From contig CAVUMX010000003.1 of NCBI GenBank assembly GCA_963742725.1, forward strand, positions 1,178,001 to 1,242,000: a DNA stretch of 64,000 nucleotides. Reading direction: 5' to 3'. Origin of the DNA: CAVVAL01 sp963742725 (lineage in GTDB: Bacteria; Actinomycetota; Actinomycetes; Mycobacteriales; Cryptosporangiaceae). Shown piece by piece: positions 57,774 to 64,000 of this stretch (position 1 is the stretch's first letter; each line of letters starts with the position of its first letter). A model generated the notes under the pieces. The model had not been told where the DNA came from. It ran no database searches and saw only the letters and a program-made list of their open reading frames with translations. A program made the position numbers and the translations under genes.

Positions 57774-58651
57774 CCCGGCTGGTCGATCAGCGGACCGCCG
57801 TACCACTGCTCGACCAGCCGGCGCGCGATCGACAGCCCGGTCGGCGCCAGCATCGTGCCGGTCTCGATGCCGGTGCGCAGGTCGTCGCGGCTGAACCAGC
57901 GCGCGTCGGCGAGTTCGTCGCGGTCGACGGTGATGGCCGTGTCCGTCGCCCGCGCGAAGAACCCGAGCATGATGCTGGACGGGAACGGCCACGGCTGGCT
58001 CGCGACGTACGTCACCGACCCGACCGTGACGCCGGCCTCCTCGGCCACCTCCCGCGCGACCGCCTGCTCCAGCGACTCGCCAGGCTCCACGAACCCGGCG
58101 AGGGTGGACCAGCGGTTGACCGCCGCCGTGCCGGACGTCCCGAGCAGGCAGCGGTCGTCGGCATCGGTGACCAGCATGATCACGGCCGGGTCGAGGCGCG
58201 GGAAGTGCTCGACGGCGCACGACGCGCAGCGCCGCACGTGCCCCGCCGCGGCGGCCTCGGTGGCGTGCCCGCACCGTCCGCAGAAGGCGTGGGCGGCGTG
58301 CCAGGCCTCCAGCCCGATCGCGTGGACCATCAGGCCGGCGTCACGGTCGGACAGGATGGTGCCCACCTCCCGGAGCCCGGCCAGGCGCGCACCGCCGGTC
58401 ACCACGTGCTCCGGGACGGCGACCGCGAAGAAGTTCTCGTCGCCGGCCGTCCCGAGGAAGTACCGCTCACCTGCCGGCGCGTCAGCCGGTGGCACCAGGT
58501 CGAGGTCCTCGCCACGGACGGCAGCCCTGGCGCCCGACACCACCATCACGCGGGTCCGCGGGTCGAGCCAGGCCGACGCGAGCCAGTCCTGGTCGAGCCG
58601 CCGGGTCGCCGCGCGGTCGACCCCTGCCTGCGCCAGCGGGAGAGTGCTCAT
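57770..58651 (-). CDS. nudC: NAD(+) diphosphatase / RNA decapping enzyme NudC
   Basis: This 293-aa Nudix enzyme has a zinc ribbon (FCGRCG then RRCASC) and the Nudix box GFVEPGESLEQAVAREVAEEAGV. The NudC-specific SQPWPFPSSIMLGF loop follows it. It hydrolyses NADH and removes NAD caps from RNA 5' ends. It is convergent with the SDR gene. Confidence 0.95.
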   Translation of the reverse strand: MSTLPLAQAGVDRAATRRLDQDWLASAWLDPRTRVMVVSGARAAVRGEDLDLVPPADAPAGERYFLGTAGDENFFAVAVPEHVVTGGARLAGLREVGTILSDRDAGLMVHAIGLEAWHAAHAFCGRCGHATEAAAAGHVRRCASCAVEHFPRLDPAVIMLVTDADDRCLLGTSGTAAVNRWSTLAGFVEPGESLEQAVAREVAEEAGVTVGSVTYVASQPWPFPSSIMLGFFARATDTAITVDRDELADARWFSRDDLRTGIETGTMLAPTGLSIARRLVEQWYGGPLIDQPG

Positions 58652-58672
58652 ACGCCGAGCCTACGGATGCCG

Positions 58673-59092
58673 TCACGCGTGTTCTCCGGGCACCACGCCC
58701 AGTTGCTGCAACATGCCGAGATCGTCCCGAACCGCCCAGTGCTCGACGATCATGCCGTCCGCGAGCCGGTACACGTGGACATGGGTCACGGAGAATGTCC
58801 GGCCGGTCGCGGCGACCCCGAGTAATTCGCCTGTCTGCCGTCCGGAGAAACGGAGTCTTATCACGACGCGGTCATCGGTGGCGATGCCGTCCTCTTCGAC
58901 AAAACGCGCGTCCGTTACCACACTGTGTAGCCATCGCGCCGTCTGGACGTAACCCTCCGGACCGTGCGGGTTGCCGCCGGCCGCTTCGTGGTCGTAGAAG
59001 TCCGGGGCCAGGAGTTTTGGCGCCAGCGCATAGTCGCCGTGGTTGAAGATCTTGCTGAGTTCTCGGACTATCTCCAGGTTTCCCCTGGTCAT
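58673..59092 (-). CDS. SnoaL-like ester cyclase / NTF2-fold protein
   Basis: This 139-aa NTF2-like protein contains FNHGDYALAPKLLAPDFYDHEAAGG and HVHVYRLADGMIVEHWAVRDDLGMLQQLG, typical of the SnoaL-like ester cyclase group. Its real substrate is unknown, since stand-alone members are widespread outside polyketide clusters. The ATG at 59092 is chosen because GGGGAGGAG lies just upstream. Confidence 0.85.
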   Translation of the reverse strand: MTRGNLEIVRELSKIFNHGDYALAPKLLAPDFYDHEAAGGNPHGPEGYVQTARWLHSVVTDARFVEEDGIATDDRVVIRLRFSGRQTGELLGVAATGRTFSVTHVHVYRLADGMIVEHWAVRDDLGMLQQLGVVPGEHA

Positions 59093-59299
59093 GCTGCTCC
59101 TCCCCAGGTGCGCATTCGCGACGATCATCGGGCGCCCGCCAGAGCACTGTCAATCCGGGTTCACGGGACCCTGTGAAGGTGTAATTCCGTGAATACGGAA
59201 TTGGCCGCGGAATAGCACTCCGGCATTCGGAAAACGGGTCGTGCGCACCCCGCCGCCGGCCAGGGTCGTAGCATGTGGACCTTCTGGGGAGGAGACAGC

Positions 59300-60271
59300 G
59301 TGGGCGGAGTACTGCCATGGGCGGACGGTGACGGGACCGGGCCACTGGTCGGCGCGTGGCTGATCGGGTTCGCGTCGCCGAACACGCGGCGGGCGTACGC
59401 GCAGGACATCGCCGCGTGGCTCGGGTGGTGCCACGCGTCGTCGATCCTGCCGTCCGAGGCACGGCGTGAGCACGTCGATGCCTGGCTCCGCGCGCAGGAA
59501 CTGGCCGGCGCCGCGGCCTCGTCCCGGGCACGGCGGCTCGCGGCCGTCGCGAGCTGGTACGGGTGGCTGGTCGCCGAAGGCCATGTGACCCGCAACCCCG
59601 CGACCCGGGTGGCCCGCCCGACCGTCGACCAGGACGACTCCCGCACGGTCGGCCTCAGCCGCGACCAGGCCCAGACGCTGCTGGCCTGCGCTGACGTGGA
59701 CGCCCGTCCGACCGGTCCGCGCACGAGGGCGCTCGTCCGCGTGCTGCTCGCCAACGCGCTGCGGGTGGGGGAGCTGATCGCGCTGGACGTCGAGGACCTC
59801 GGCGAGGCGCGCGGCCACCGCACGCTGCGGGTGACCGGCAAGGGCGGCCGGGTCCACACCGTCCCGCTGGCCCCCGCGACCGCCGACGCGATCGACCGCT
59901 ACCTCGCGACCCGCCGGGACGTGGAGGTCCTGCCGGCCCTCGCCGCCGGGGCCCGCGCGCGCCGCCCCCTGTTCGCCACCGCCACGGGTGGACGGCTCGA
60001 CCAGGGCGCGATCTGGCGGCTGCTGCGCCGGCTGGCGACCGACGCCGGTCCCGAACTGGCCGACATCGCCGGGCGCCTCTCGCCGCACTCGCTCCGCCAC
60101 ACCGCGATCACCGCCGCCCTGGACGCCGGCGTCAGCCTCCGCGACGTGCAGGACTACGCCCGTCACGCCGACCCGCGCACCACCCGCCGCTACGACCGGG
60201 CCCGGCACTCGCTCGACCGGCACGCCACGTACGCCGTGAGCGCCTACCTGTCCGACGACGAGGAGCCGTAA
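59300..60271 (+). CDS. Tyrosine recombinase, XerC/D-like
   Basis: This 323-aa recombinase has an N-terminal core-binding domain (SPNTRRAYAQDIAAWLGWC) and catalytic residues Arg in NALRVGELIAL, Lys in TGKGGRVHTVPL, His-x-x-Arg in HSLRHTAI, His in ARHADPRTTRRY and the Tyr in the same motif. GTG 59300 sits 6-7 bp after GGGGAGGAG and is preferred to ATG 59273. No cargo was recognised, so it may be housekeeping or a solitary integrase. Confidence 0.9.
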   Translation: MGGVLPWADGDGTGPLVGAWLIGFASPNTRRAYAQDIAAWLGWCHASSILPSEARREHVDAWLRAQELAGAAASSRARRLAAVASWYGWLVAEGHVTRNPATRVARPTVDQDDSRTVGLSRDQAQTLLACADVDARPTGPRTRALVRVLLANALRVGELIALDVEDLGEARGHRTLRVTGKGGRVHTVPLAPATADAIDRYLATRRDVEVLPALAAGARARRPLFATATGGRLDQGAIWRLLRRLATDAGPELADIAGRLSPHSLRHTAITAALDAGVSLRDVQDYARHADPRTTRRYDRARHSLDRHATYAVSAYLSDDEEP

Positions 60272-60306
60272 CGGCGCCGGTTGCACGGCCGAATAGAGTG
60301 TCCGCG

Positions 60307-61260
60307 ATGGCATATTTACGGTTGGTCGCGGCCGTCGCCGTACTGACGCTCGTGGCGGCATGCGGCGGCGACAAGTGCGGCGCCCAGTGCGAGGAAGACC
60401 AGCTTGCGGGCACCGAATCCAAATCCAGCTCCAGCGCCAGCCCCACGGCGTCGGCCTCGGCGTCACCCAGCGCGATGACGGCGTCCGGCGGTGGGCGCGC
60501 GGCAGCGTCGGCGTCTCCGTCCGCGTGTCCAACGCCGGTTCCTGGCTTCGACTGTGACGGGCAGCGGCGGATCGCCGAGGTCCAGCAGTACCTCGCCCAG
60601 CGCCCCGGCACGGTCGGCGTCATCCTGCGCGACCGCCGCACCGGCGCCGTGTGGCGCAACCAGCACGCCGGCCGCATGGTGTGGACGGCGTCGACGATCA
60701 AGCTCGCGATGGCCGTCGATCTGCTGGTCCGGGAACGCACCGGCACCGTCAAGCTCACCGCCGCCGACCGGGCGAACATCCGCGCGATGCTGCACACCAG
60801 CGACGACAACGCCGCGGACGCGATCTGGCGGGCGCACGGCCGCTCCGAGTTCAGCGCCCGCTTCCCGACGTACGGCGTCACGGGCGCCACGTTCGTGAAC
60901 GGGTTCCCCAAGTACTGGGGCTTCATGAAGTGCACGCCAGCCGACCTCGACCGGCTCATGACCTACGTCCTGGACCGGCTGCCCGCCGACATCCGCGCCG
61001 ACGTGCTGGGTCAGATGCGCGGCGTCGGCGCCAACCAGCAGTGGGGCGTGTGGGGCGCCGGGCCGGCGGCTCGTCCGGGCACCAAGAACGGCTGGTCGGA
61101 GGAGCAGGGCGGCTGGGTCATGAACTCCGTCGGGTTCGCCGGGCCGGACGAGCGGTACACCCTGGCCATGATGAACAGCCTCGACGGTGAGGGCGCCTAC
61201 AACGAGGGCCTGGCGACCACGACCCGCGTCGCGGCGCTCCTGCTGGCCGGGCGCTCCTAG
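60307..61260 (+). CDS. Exported serine hydrolase / class A beta-lactamase-like lipoprotein
   Basis: This is a 317-aa protein with a lipobox ending VAAC (Cys19), a Ser/Ala-rich linker with extra Cys, and a DD-peptidase-like domain. TASTIKLAMA is the SxxK motif, TSDDNAAD corresponds to SDN, and TKNGW replaces KTG. The changed third motif argues against an efficient beta-lactamase. TAGAGT (60294-60299) ends 7 bp before the ATG (leaderless). Confidence 0.87.
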   Translation: MAYLRLVAAVAVLTLVAACGGDKCGAQCEEDQLAGTESKSSSSASPTASASASPSAMTASGGGRAAASASPSACPTPVPGFDCDGQRRIAEVQQYLAQRPGTVGVILRDRRTGAVWRNQHAGRMVWTASTIKLAMAVDLLVRERTGTVKLTAADRANIRAMLHTSDDNAADAIWRAHGRSEFSARFPTYGVTGATFVNGFPKYWGFMKCTPADLDRLMTYVLDRLPADIRADVLGQMRGVGANQQWGVWGAGPAARPGTKNGWSEEQGGWVMNSVGFAGPDERYTLAMMNSLDGEGAYNEGLATTTRVAALLLAGRS

Positions 61261-62081
61261 CGCTTGCGCGCCTGCATCGTGTAGGACGCGGCCAGCCGCG
61301 CCGGGTTCTCGGTGAGTCGCCACTCGCCGGTGTCGTCCTTGGTCATGTGGCCGGGCAGCGCCTCCCACGGGACGCTGTCGTGTTCGACCAGCCCGGTCAG
61401 CTCCATGCCGGCGTCCAGCAGCGCGGTGACGATCTCGCCCATGCCGTGGTTCCACTCGTGCGTGACGGTGTGCTGGAACTCGACGTCGGTCTCCACGTAC
61501 GTGCCGCCCTCTGTCCACACCATCGGTTCGGGGTGCTCGACGTAGGAGTAGCGGGGGACCAGCGCCTTCTCGTCCAGGCACCACAGCATCGGATGGCCCT
61601 CGCGGATGAACAGCCGCCCGCCCGGACGGAGCAGGCCGGCGACCGTCCGCGCCCACCGGTCGATGCTCGGCAGCCAGCCCAGCGCGCCGATCCCTGTGAA
61701 CACCAGGTCGAACGCCTCCGCACCGAGCACGTCGACCGCGTCGTACACGTCGGCCTGGACGAAGTCGACGGCGTCTCCCGTCCGCGCGGTCAGGGCACGG
61801 GCCTCCGCGAGACCGGCGGCCGAGAAGTCCAGCCCGGTCATCCGGGCGCCGAGGCGCGACAACGAGATCGTGTCGGTGCCGATGTGGCACTGGAGGTGGA
61901 CGCCGCGCAACCCGGACACGTCGCCGAGCAGCGGCAGGTCGAAGCGGACGACGTCGCTGAGGAACGCGGGGTCGGCCGCGAACCGGTCGAGCCCGTAGTC
62001 CGGCGACGCCGCGTGGGCGGGAGCGCGCTCGTCCCAGTTGGCCATGTTCACCGCGCGGTAGTCGTCCACGGGATCGACCAT
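61257..62081 (-). CDS. Class I SAM-dependent methyltransferase
   Basis: This 274-aa methyltransferase has LRGVHLQCHIGTDTISLSRLGARMTGLDFS as the SAM motif I/II region, followed by VQADVYDA and FTGIGALGWL. The C-terminal half is longer than a minimal methyltransferase and may bind substrate. The target is unknown. Its stop shares CTAG with the lipoprotein gene. Confidence 0.88.
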   Translation of the reverse strand: MVDPVDDYRAVNMANWDERAPAHAASPDYGLDRFAADPAFLSDVVRFDLPLLGDVSGLRGVHLQCHIGTDTISLSRLGARMTGLDFSAAGLAEARALTARTGDAVDFVQADVYDAVDVLGAEAFDLVFTGIGALGWLPSIDRWARTVAGLLRPGGRLFIREGHPMLWCLDEKALVPRYSYVEHPEPMVWTEGGTYVETDVEFQHTVTHEWNHGMGEIVTALLDAGMELTGLVEHDSVPWEALPGHMTKDDTGEWRLTENPARLAASYTMQARKR

Positions 62082-62100
62082 GACACACCCGTCCAGTCGT

Positions 62101-62706
62101 TTAGCGCGGCAACAGCGCGCGGAGGCCGTCGTGGAACATCTCGGCCGTGACGTCGCCGAGGAGCGCCCGCTGGACGATGAAGCCGGGGAGCAGCGCGATG
62201 AGCGTCCGCGCGACCGACTCGGCCGGGGCCGTGTCGGCGATCAGCCCGCATTCCTGGTAGCGCTCGACGACCTTCGTGACGTCCTCGCCGACCGTCCGGA
62301 TGCGGCTGGTGATCGCCTCGGCGAGGACCGGGTCGCGCAGGGCCTCGGCCCACACCTGGATGATCATGCGGCCGGTGCCGTGCTCGCGGTCCATCGCCTC
62401 GATGGTCTCGAACACGCCCGCGAGCAGGTCGGGGATGGGCGGGAGCGGGTCGGTGCTGGTGGGGTCGGGGGCCGCGACCGTCGTGAACGCGCTGGCGACC
62501 GCGCCCATGTTGGTGGTGGCGATCGCGGCGATGATCTCGTCCTTGCCACGGAAGTAGCGGTAGACCGCCCCGGCGGACAGGTTGGCCTCGGACAGCACGT
62601 CCTGCATCGACGTGGCGTGGAAGCCGTTGCGGGTGAAGCAGCGGGTGGCGGCGTCCAGGATCTGCTGGCGGCGGTCGTCGAGGTGCTGCTGGGAGACGCG
62701 TGGCAT
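62101..62706 (-). CDS. TetR-family regulator
   Basis: This 201-aa TetR protein has its HTH at about residues 10-55 (RRQQILDAATRCFTRNGFHATSMQDVLSEANLSAGAVYRYFRGKDEII). The ATG at 62706 is within the family start range. It is divergent from a membrane-protein gene, with two similar A/T-rich boxes between, which it most likely represses. Confidence 0.92.
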   Translation of the reverse strand: MPRVSQQHLDDRRQQILDAATRCFTRNGFHATSMQDVLSEANLSAGAVYRYFRGKDEIIAAIATTNMGAVASAFTTVAAPDPTSTDPLPPIPDLLAGVFETIEAMDREHGTGRMIIQVWAEALRDPVLAEAITSRIRTVGEDVTKVVERYQECGLIADTAPAESVARTLIALLPGFIVQRALLGDVTAEMFHDGLRALLPR

Positions 62707-62718
62707 GGGACTCAATAT

Positions 62719-62797
62719 AGAACGAACATTCGCTCTTGACGAGTAGGTCGTGCCGGGTGCACAGTGGGGCATCGATAAAACGAACGCTCATTCTTTT
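62719..62797. promoter_or_regulatory. Paired TetR operators in the divergent gap
   Basis: Two related palindromic boxes, AGAACGAACATTCGCTCTTG (62719-62738) and AAACGAACGCTCATTCTTTT (62778-62797), share GAAC and inverted GCTC/ATTC parts. One is near each gene start, the usual set-up for mutual control by the TetR protein. AGGAG for the membrane gene follows the second box. Confidence 0.65.
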
Positions 62798-62808
62798 AGG
62801 AGTCGGTC

Positions 62809-63765
62809 ATGTCCCCAAGCACGAACCGGCGCCCGCTGGTCGCCGCCATCGTCCTGATTCCCCTGCTCATCGGCCTCGCGCTGGCGGCGTTCGCCTGGCC
62901 GGCCGCCCGGACGGCACCGCGCGACCTGCCGGTCGGTGTCACCGGCCCCGGCGCGGCGGCGGTCGAGCAGAAGCTCGGCGACCATCCCGGCGCGTTCGAC
63001 CCGCACCGGTACGACGACGAATCGGACGCGCGGGCCGCCATCCGCGACCGCGAGGTGTACGGCGCGGTCGTGACGGGCCCGGCCGGCGTGACCGTCCTGA
63101 CGGCGTCCGCCGCGAGCCCGGTCGTCGCCCAGATGCTCGGGCAGGCGTTCGGCCCGTCCGCCACGGTGGTCGACGTCGTCCCGGCCGATCCCGACGACCC
63201 GCGCGGTGCCGCCCTCGGCGCCGCCCTGTTTCCCCTGGTACTGGCCGGTGTCCTGATCGGCGTCGTCGTGTCGCTGCTCGGTTCCGGTCCGGGCGAGCGG
63301 GTGGGTGCGCTGGTCGCCGCGGCCACGTTCACCGGCCTCGTCGCGGTCGGGGTCGCGCAGGGCTGGCTCGGCGTCCTCGGCGGGAACTGGCTGGCGAACA
63401 GCGGTGTCCTGGCGATGACCGTCCTCGCGATCGCCTCGACCGTCGCCGGACTCGGCGCGCTCCTGGGCCGTCCCGGACTGCCGCTCGGCGCCCTGCTGAT
63501 GGTGTTCGTCGGCAACCCGTTCTCCGGGGTGGCGACCGCGCCCGAACTGCTGCCGGACGCGGCGCGCGCGATCGGCCAGGCCCTCCCGCCCGGCGCCGGC
63601 GGCAGCCTGCTCCGCTCCACGTCCTTCTTCGACGGCGCCGCCGCGACCTGGCCGCTCGTCGTCCTGTCCGTGTGGACGGTGCTGGGACTGGCGACGCTCG
63701 GCATCGTCGCGGCCCGCCCCAGCCGGGCAACCGTGCCGGCTGTCAAGGAACCGGCCACGGTCTGA
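62809..63765 (+). CDS. Membrane protein under TetR control (ABC-2/DUF3533-like)
   Basis: This 318-aa protein has one N-terminal helix (about 10-30), an outside domain of about 110 residues and five or six further helices. The topology and YGAVVTGPAGVTVLTASAASP resemble the YhgE/Pip or DUF3533 group linked to export of amphiphiles. The assignment is tentative. It is divergent from the TetR gene and has AGGAG before its ATG. Confidence 0.7.
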   Translation: MSPSTNRRPLVAAIVLIPLLIGLALAAFAWPAARTAPRDLPVGVTGPGAAAVEQKLGDHPGAFDPHRYDDESDARAAIRDREVYGAVVTGPAGVTVLTASAASPVVAQMLGQAFGPSATVVDVVPADPDDPRGAALGAALFPLVLAGVLIGVVVSLLGSGPGERVGALVAAATFTGLVAVGVAQGWLGVLGGNWLANSGVLAMTVLAIASTVAGLGALLGRPGLPLGALLMVFVGNPFSGVATAPELLPDAARAIGQALPPGAGGSLLRSTSFFDGAAATWPLVVLSVWTVLGLATLGIVAARPSRATVPAVKEPATV

Positions 63766-63828
63766 CGCCGCAGGCCGGACGGCGCGGGCCGCGTGACGGG
63801 CGGGTGCCGCTCTGCGAAGGTGGGGGAC

Positions 63829-64000
63829 ATGGCCGACGAGGTGGATGTTGTCGTTGTTGGGCTGGGTCCGGGCGGCGAGGAGGTCGCCGGGCGGCTCGCG
63901 GAGGCCGGGCTCTCCGTGGTCGGCGTGGAGGAGCGGCTGGTCGGCGGCGAGTGCCCGTACTTCGGGTGCGTCCCGACGAAGATGATGGTCCGCGCGGCCG
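63829..64000 (+). CDS. Pyridine nucleotide-disulfide oxidoreductase, N-terminus (cut by window edge)
   Basis: The 57 visible residues begin MADEVDVVVVGLGPGGEEVAGRLAEAGL (FAD Rossmann fold) and reach GGECPYFGCVPTKMM. That is the redox-active Cys-x4-Cys of dihydrolipoamide dehydrogenase, mercuric reductase and mycothione reductase relatives. The rest lies beyond the window, so the specific enzyme cannot be named. Confidence 0.87.
   Translation, partial: MADEVDVVVVGLGPGGEEVAGRLAEAGLSVVGVEERLVGGECPYFGCVPTKMMVRAA

Noticed and set aside
59300..60271. Second tyrosine recombinase as the edge of a genomic island
   Set aside because: No tRNA, att-like repeat, phage or transfer gene was seen nearby; a housekeeping or solitary recombinase is as likely.
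1..64000. CRISPR arrays, rRNA or tRNA genes
   Set aside because: No regularly spaced repeats, conserved T-loop/anticodon patterns or rRNA signatures were noticed. A scan with dedicated tools would be needed to exclude a divergent tRNA.

Overview
The window is chromosomal DNA of a very GC-rich actinomycete (Actinomycetota). The evidence is strong third-position G/C, frequent GTG starts, many TAG stops, an F420-type (Ddn-like) oxidoreductase, a SigF/RsbW pair with SpoIIE and STAS regulators, an actinobacterial FabG-InhA-HemH cluster, and small proteins found only in this phylum. The enoyl reductase has a short substrate loop, so the host probably makes no mycolates. A spore-forming or filamentous lineage (Micromonosporales, Cryptosporangiales or similar) is a reasonable guess, but the genus is not decided by the sequence. 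No rRNA, tRNA or CRISPR array was recognised.

Layout. 1-9.5 kb: Xaa-Pro peptidase (cut by the edge), asparagine synthetase, sugar-isomerase-like protein, metallo-hydrolase plus FlK-like thioesterase, sirtuin, PAP2 membrane enzyme, a scar joining two gene tails (TetR and FAD monooxygenase), and two PH-domain membrane proteins. 9.5-24.2 kb: FMN 2-hydroxyacid oxidase, MoxR-DUF58-VWA operon, quinone oxidoreductase, fabG-inhA-hemH, MFS transporter, DUF3097, NfeD-SPFH-Ddn operon, an Erm(37)-like rRNA methylase with a possible overlapping leader peptide, and a SpoU methyltransferase. 24-31.7 kb: acyl-CoA dehydrogenase, exported intradiol dioxygenase, rsbW-sigF, an SRPBCC protein, a GT4 glycosyltransferase, and decayed topoisomerase IB and XRE-regulator genes.

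31.8-46 kb: double-HTH MerR regulator, then a DNA-repair island (ku divergent from a LigD polymerase gene, followed by nucleotidyltransferase, BON and metallophosphoesterase genes), a PAS-SpoIIE-kinase phosphatase facing a STAS protein, a site-2 protease, a flavin reductase, ATP-dependent ligase LigB and PepSY membrane proteins. 46-51.6 kb is accessory: a zinc-motif coiled-coil protein divergent from a tyrosine recombinase, a frameshifted endonuclease VII, a rifampicin monooxygenase (rox) with a 19-bp inverted repeat of the rifamycin-associated type, and fragments of an SDR and an ATPase on either side of rox. 51.6-64 kb: TetR with a DrrAB-like ABC exporter, acetyltransferases, a tandem-repeat protein with a WYL regulator, SDR, NudC, SnoaL-like protein, a second tyrosine recombinase, a beta-lactamase-like lipoprotein, a methyltransferase, a TetR/membrane-protein pair and the start of a flavoprotein disulfide reductase.

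Two general features help set gene boundaries. At about ten genes a TANNNT hexamer ends 6-8 bases before the start codon with no Shine-Dalgarno, which points to leaderless transcripts. At eight convergent pairs the two TAG stop codons share a single CTAG. Antibiotic-defence functions recur (Erm, Rox, DrrAB-like exporter), and the decayed genes cluster at a few deletion or insertion scars.
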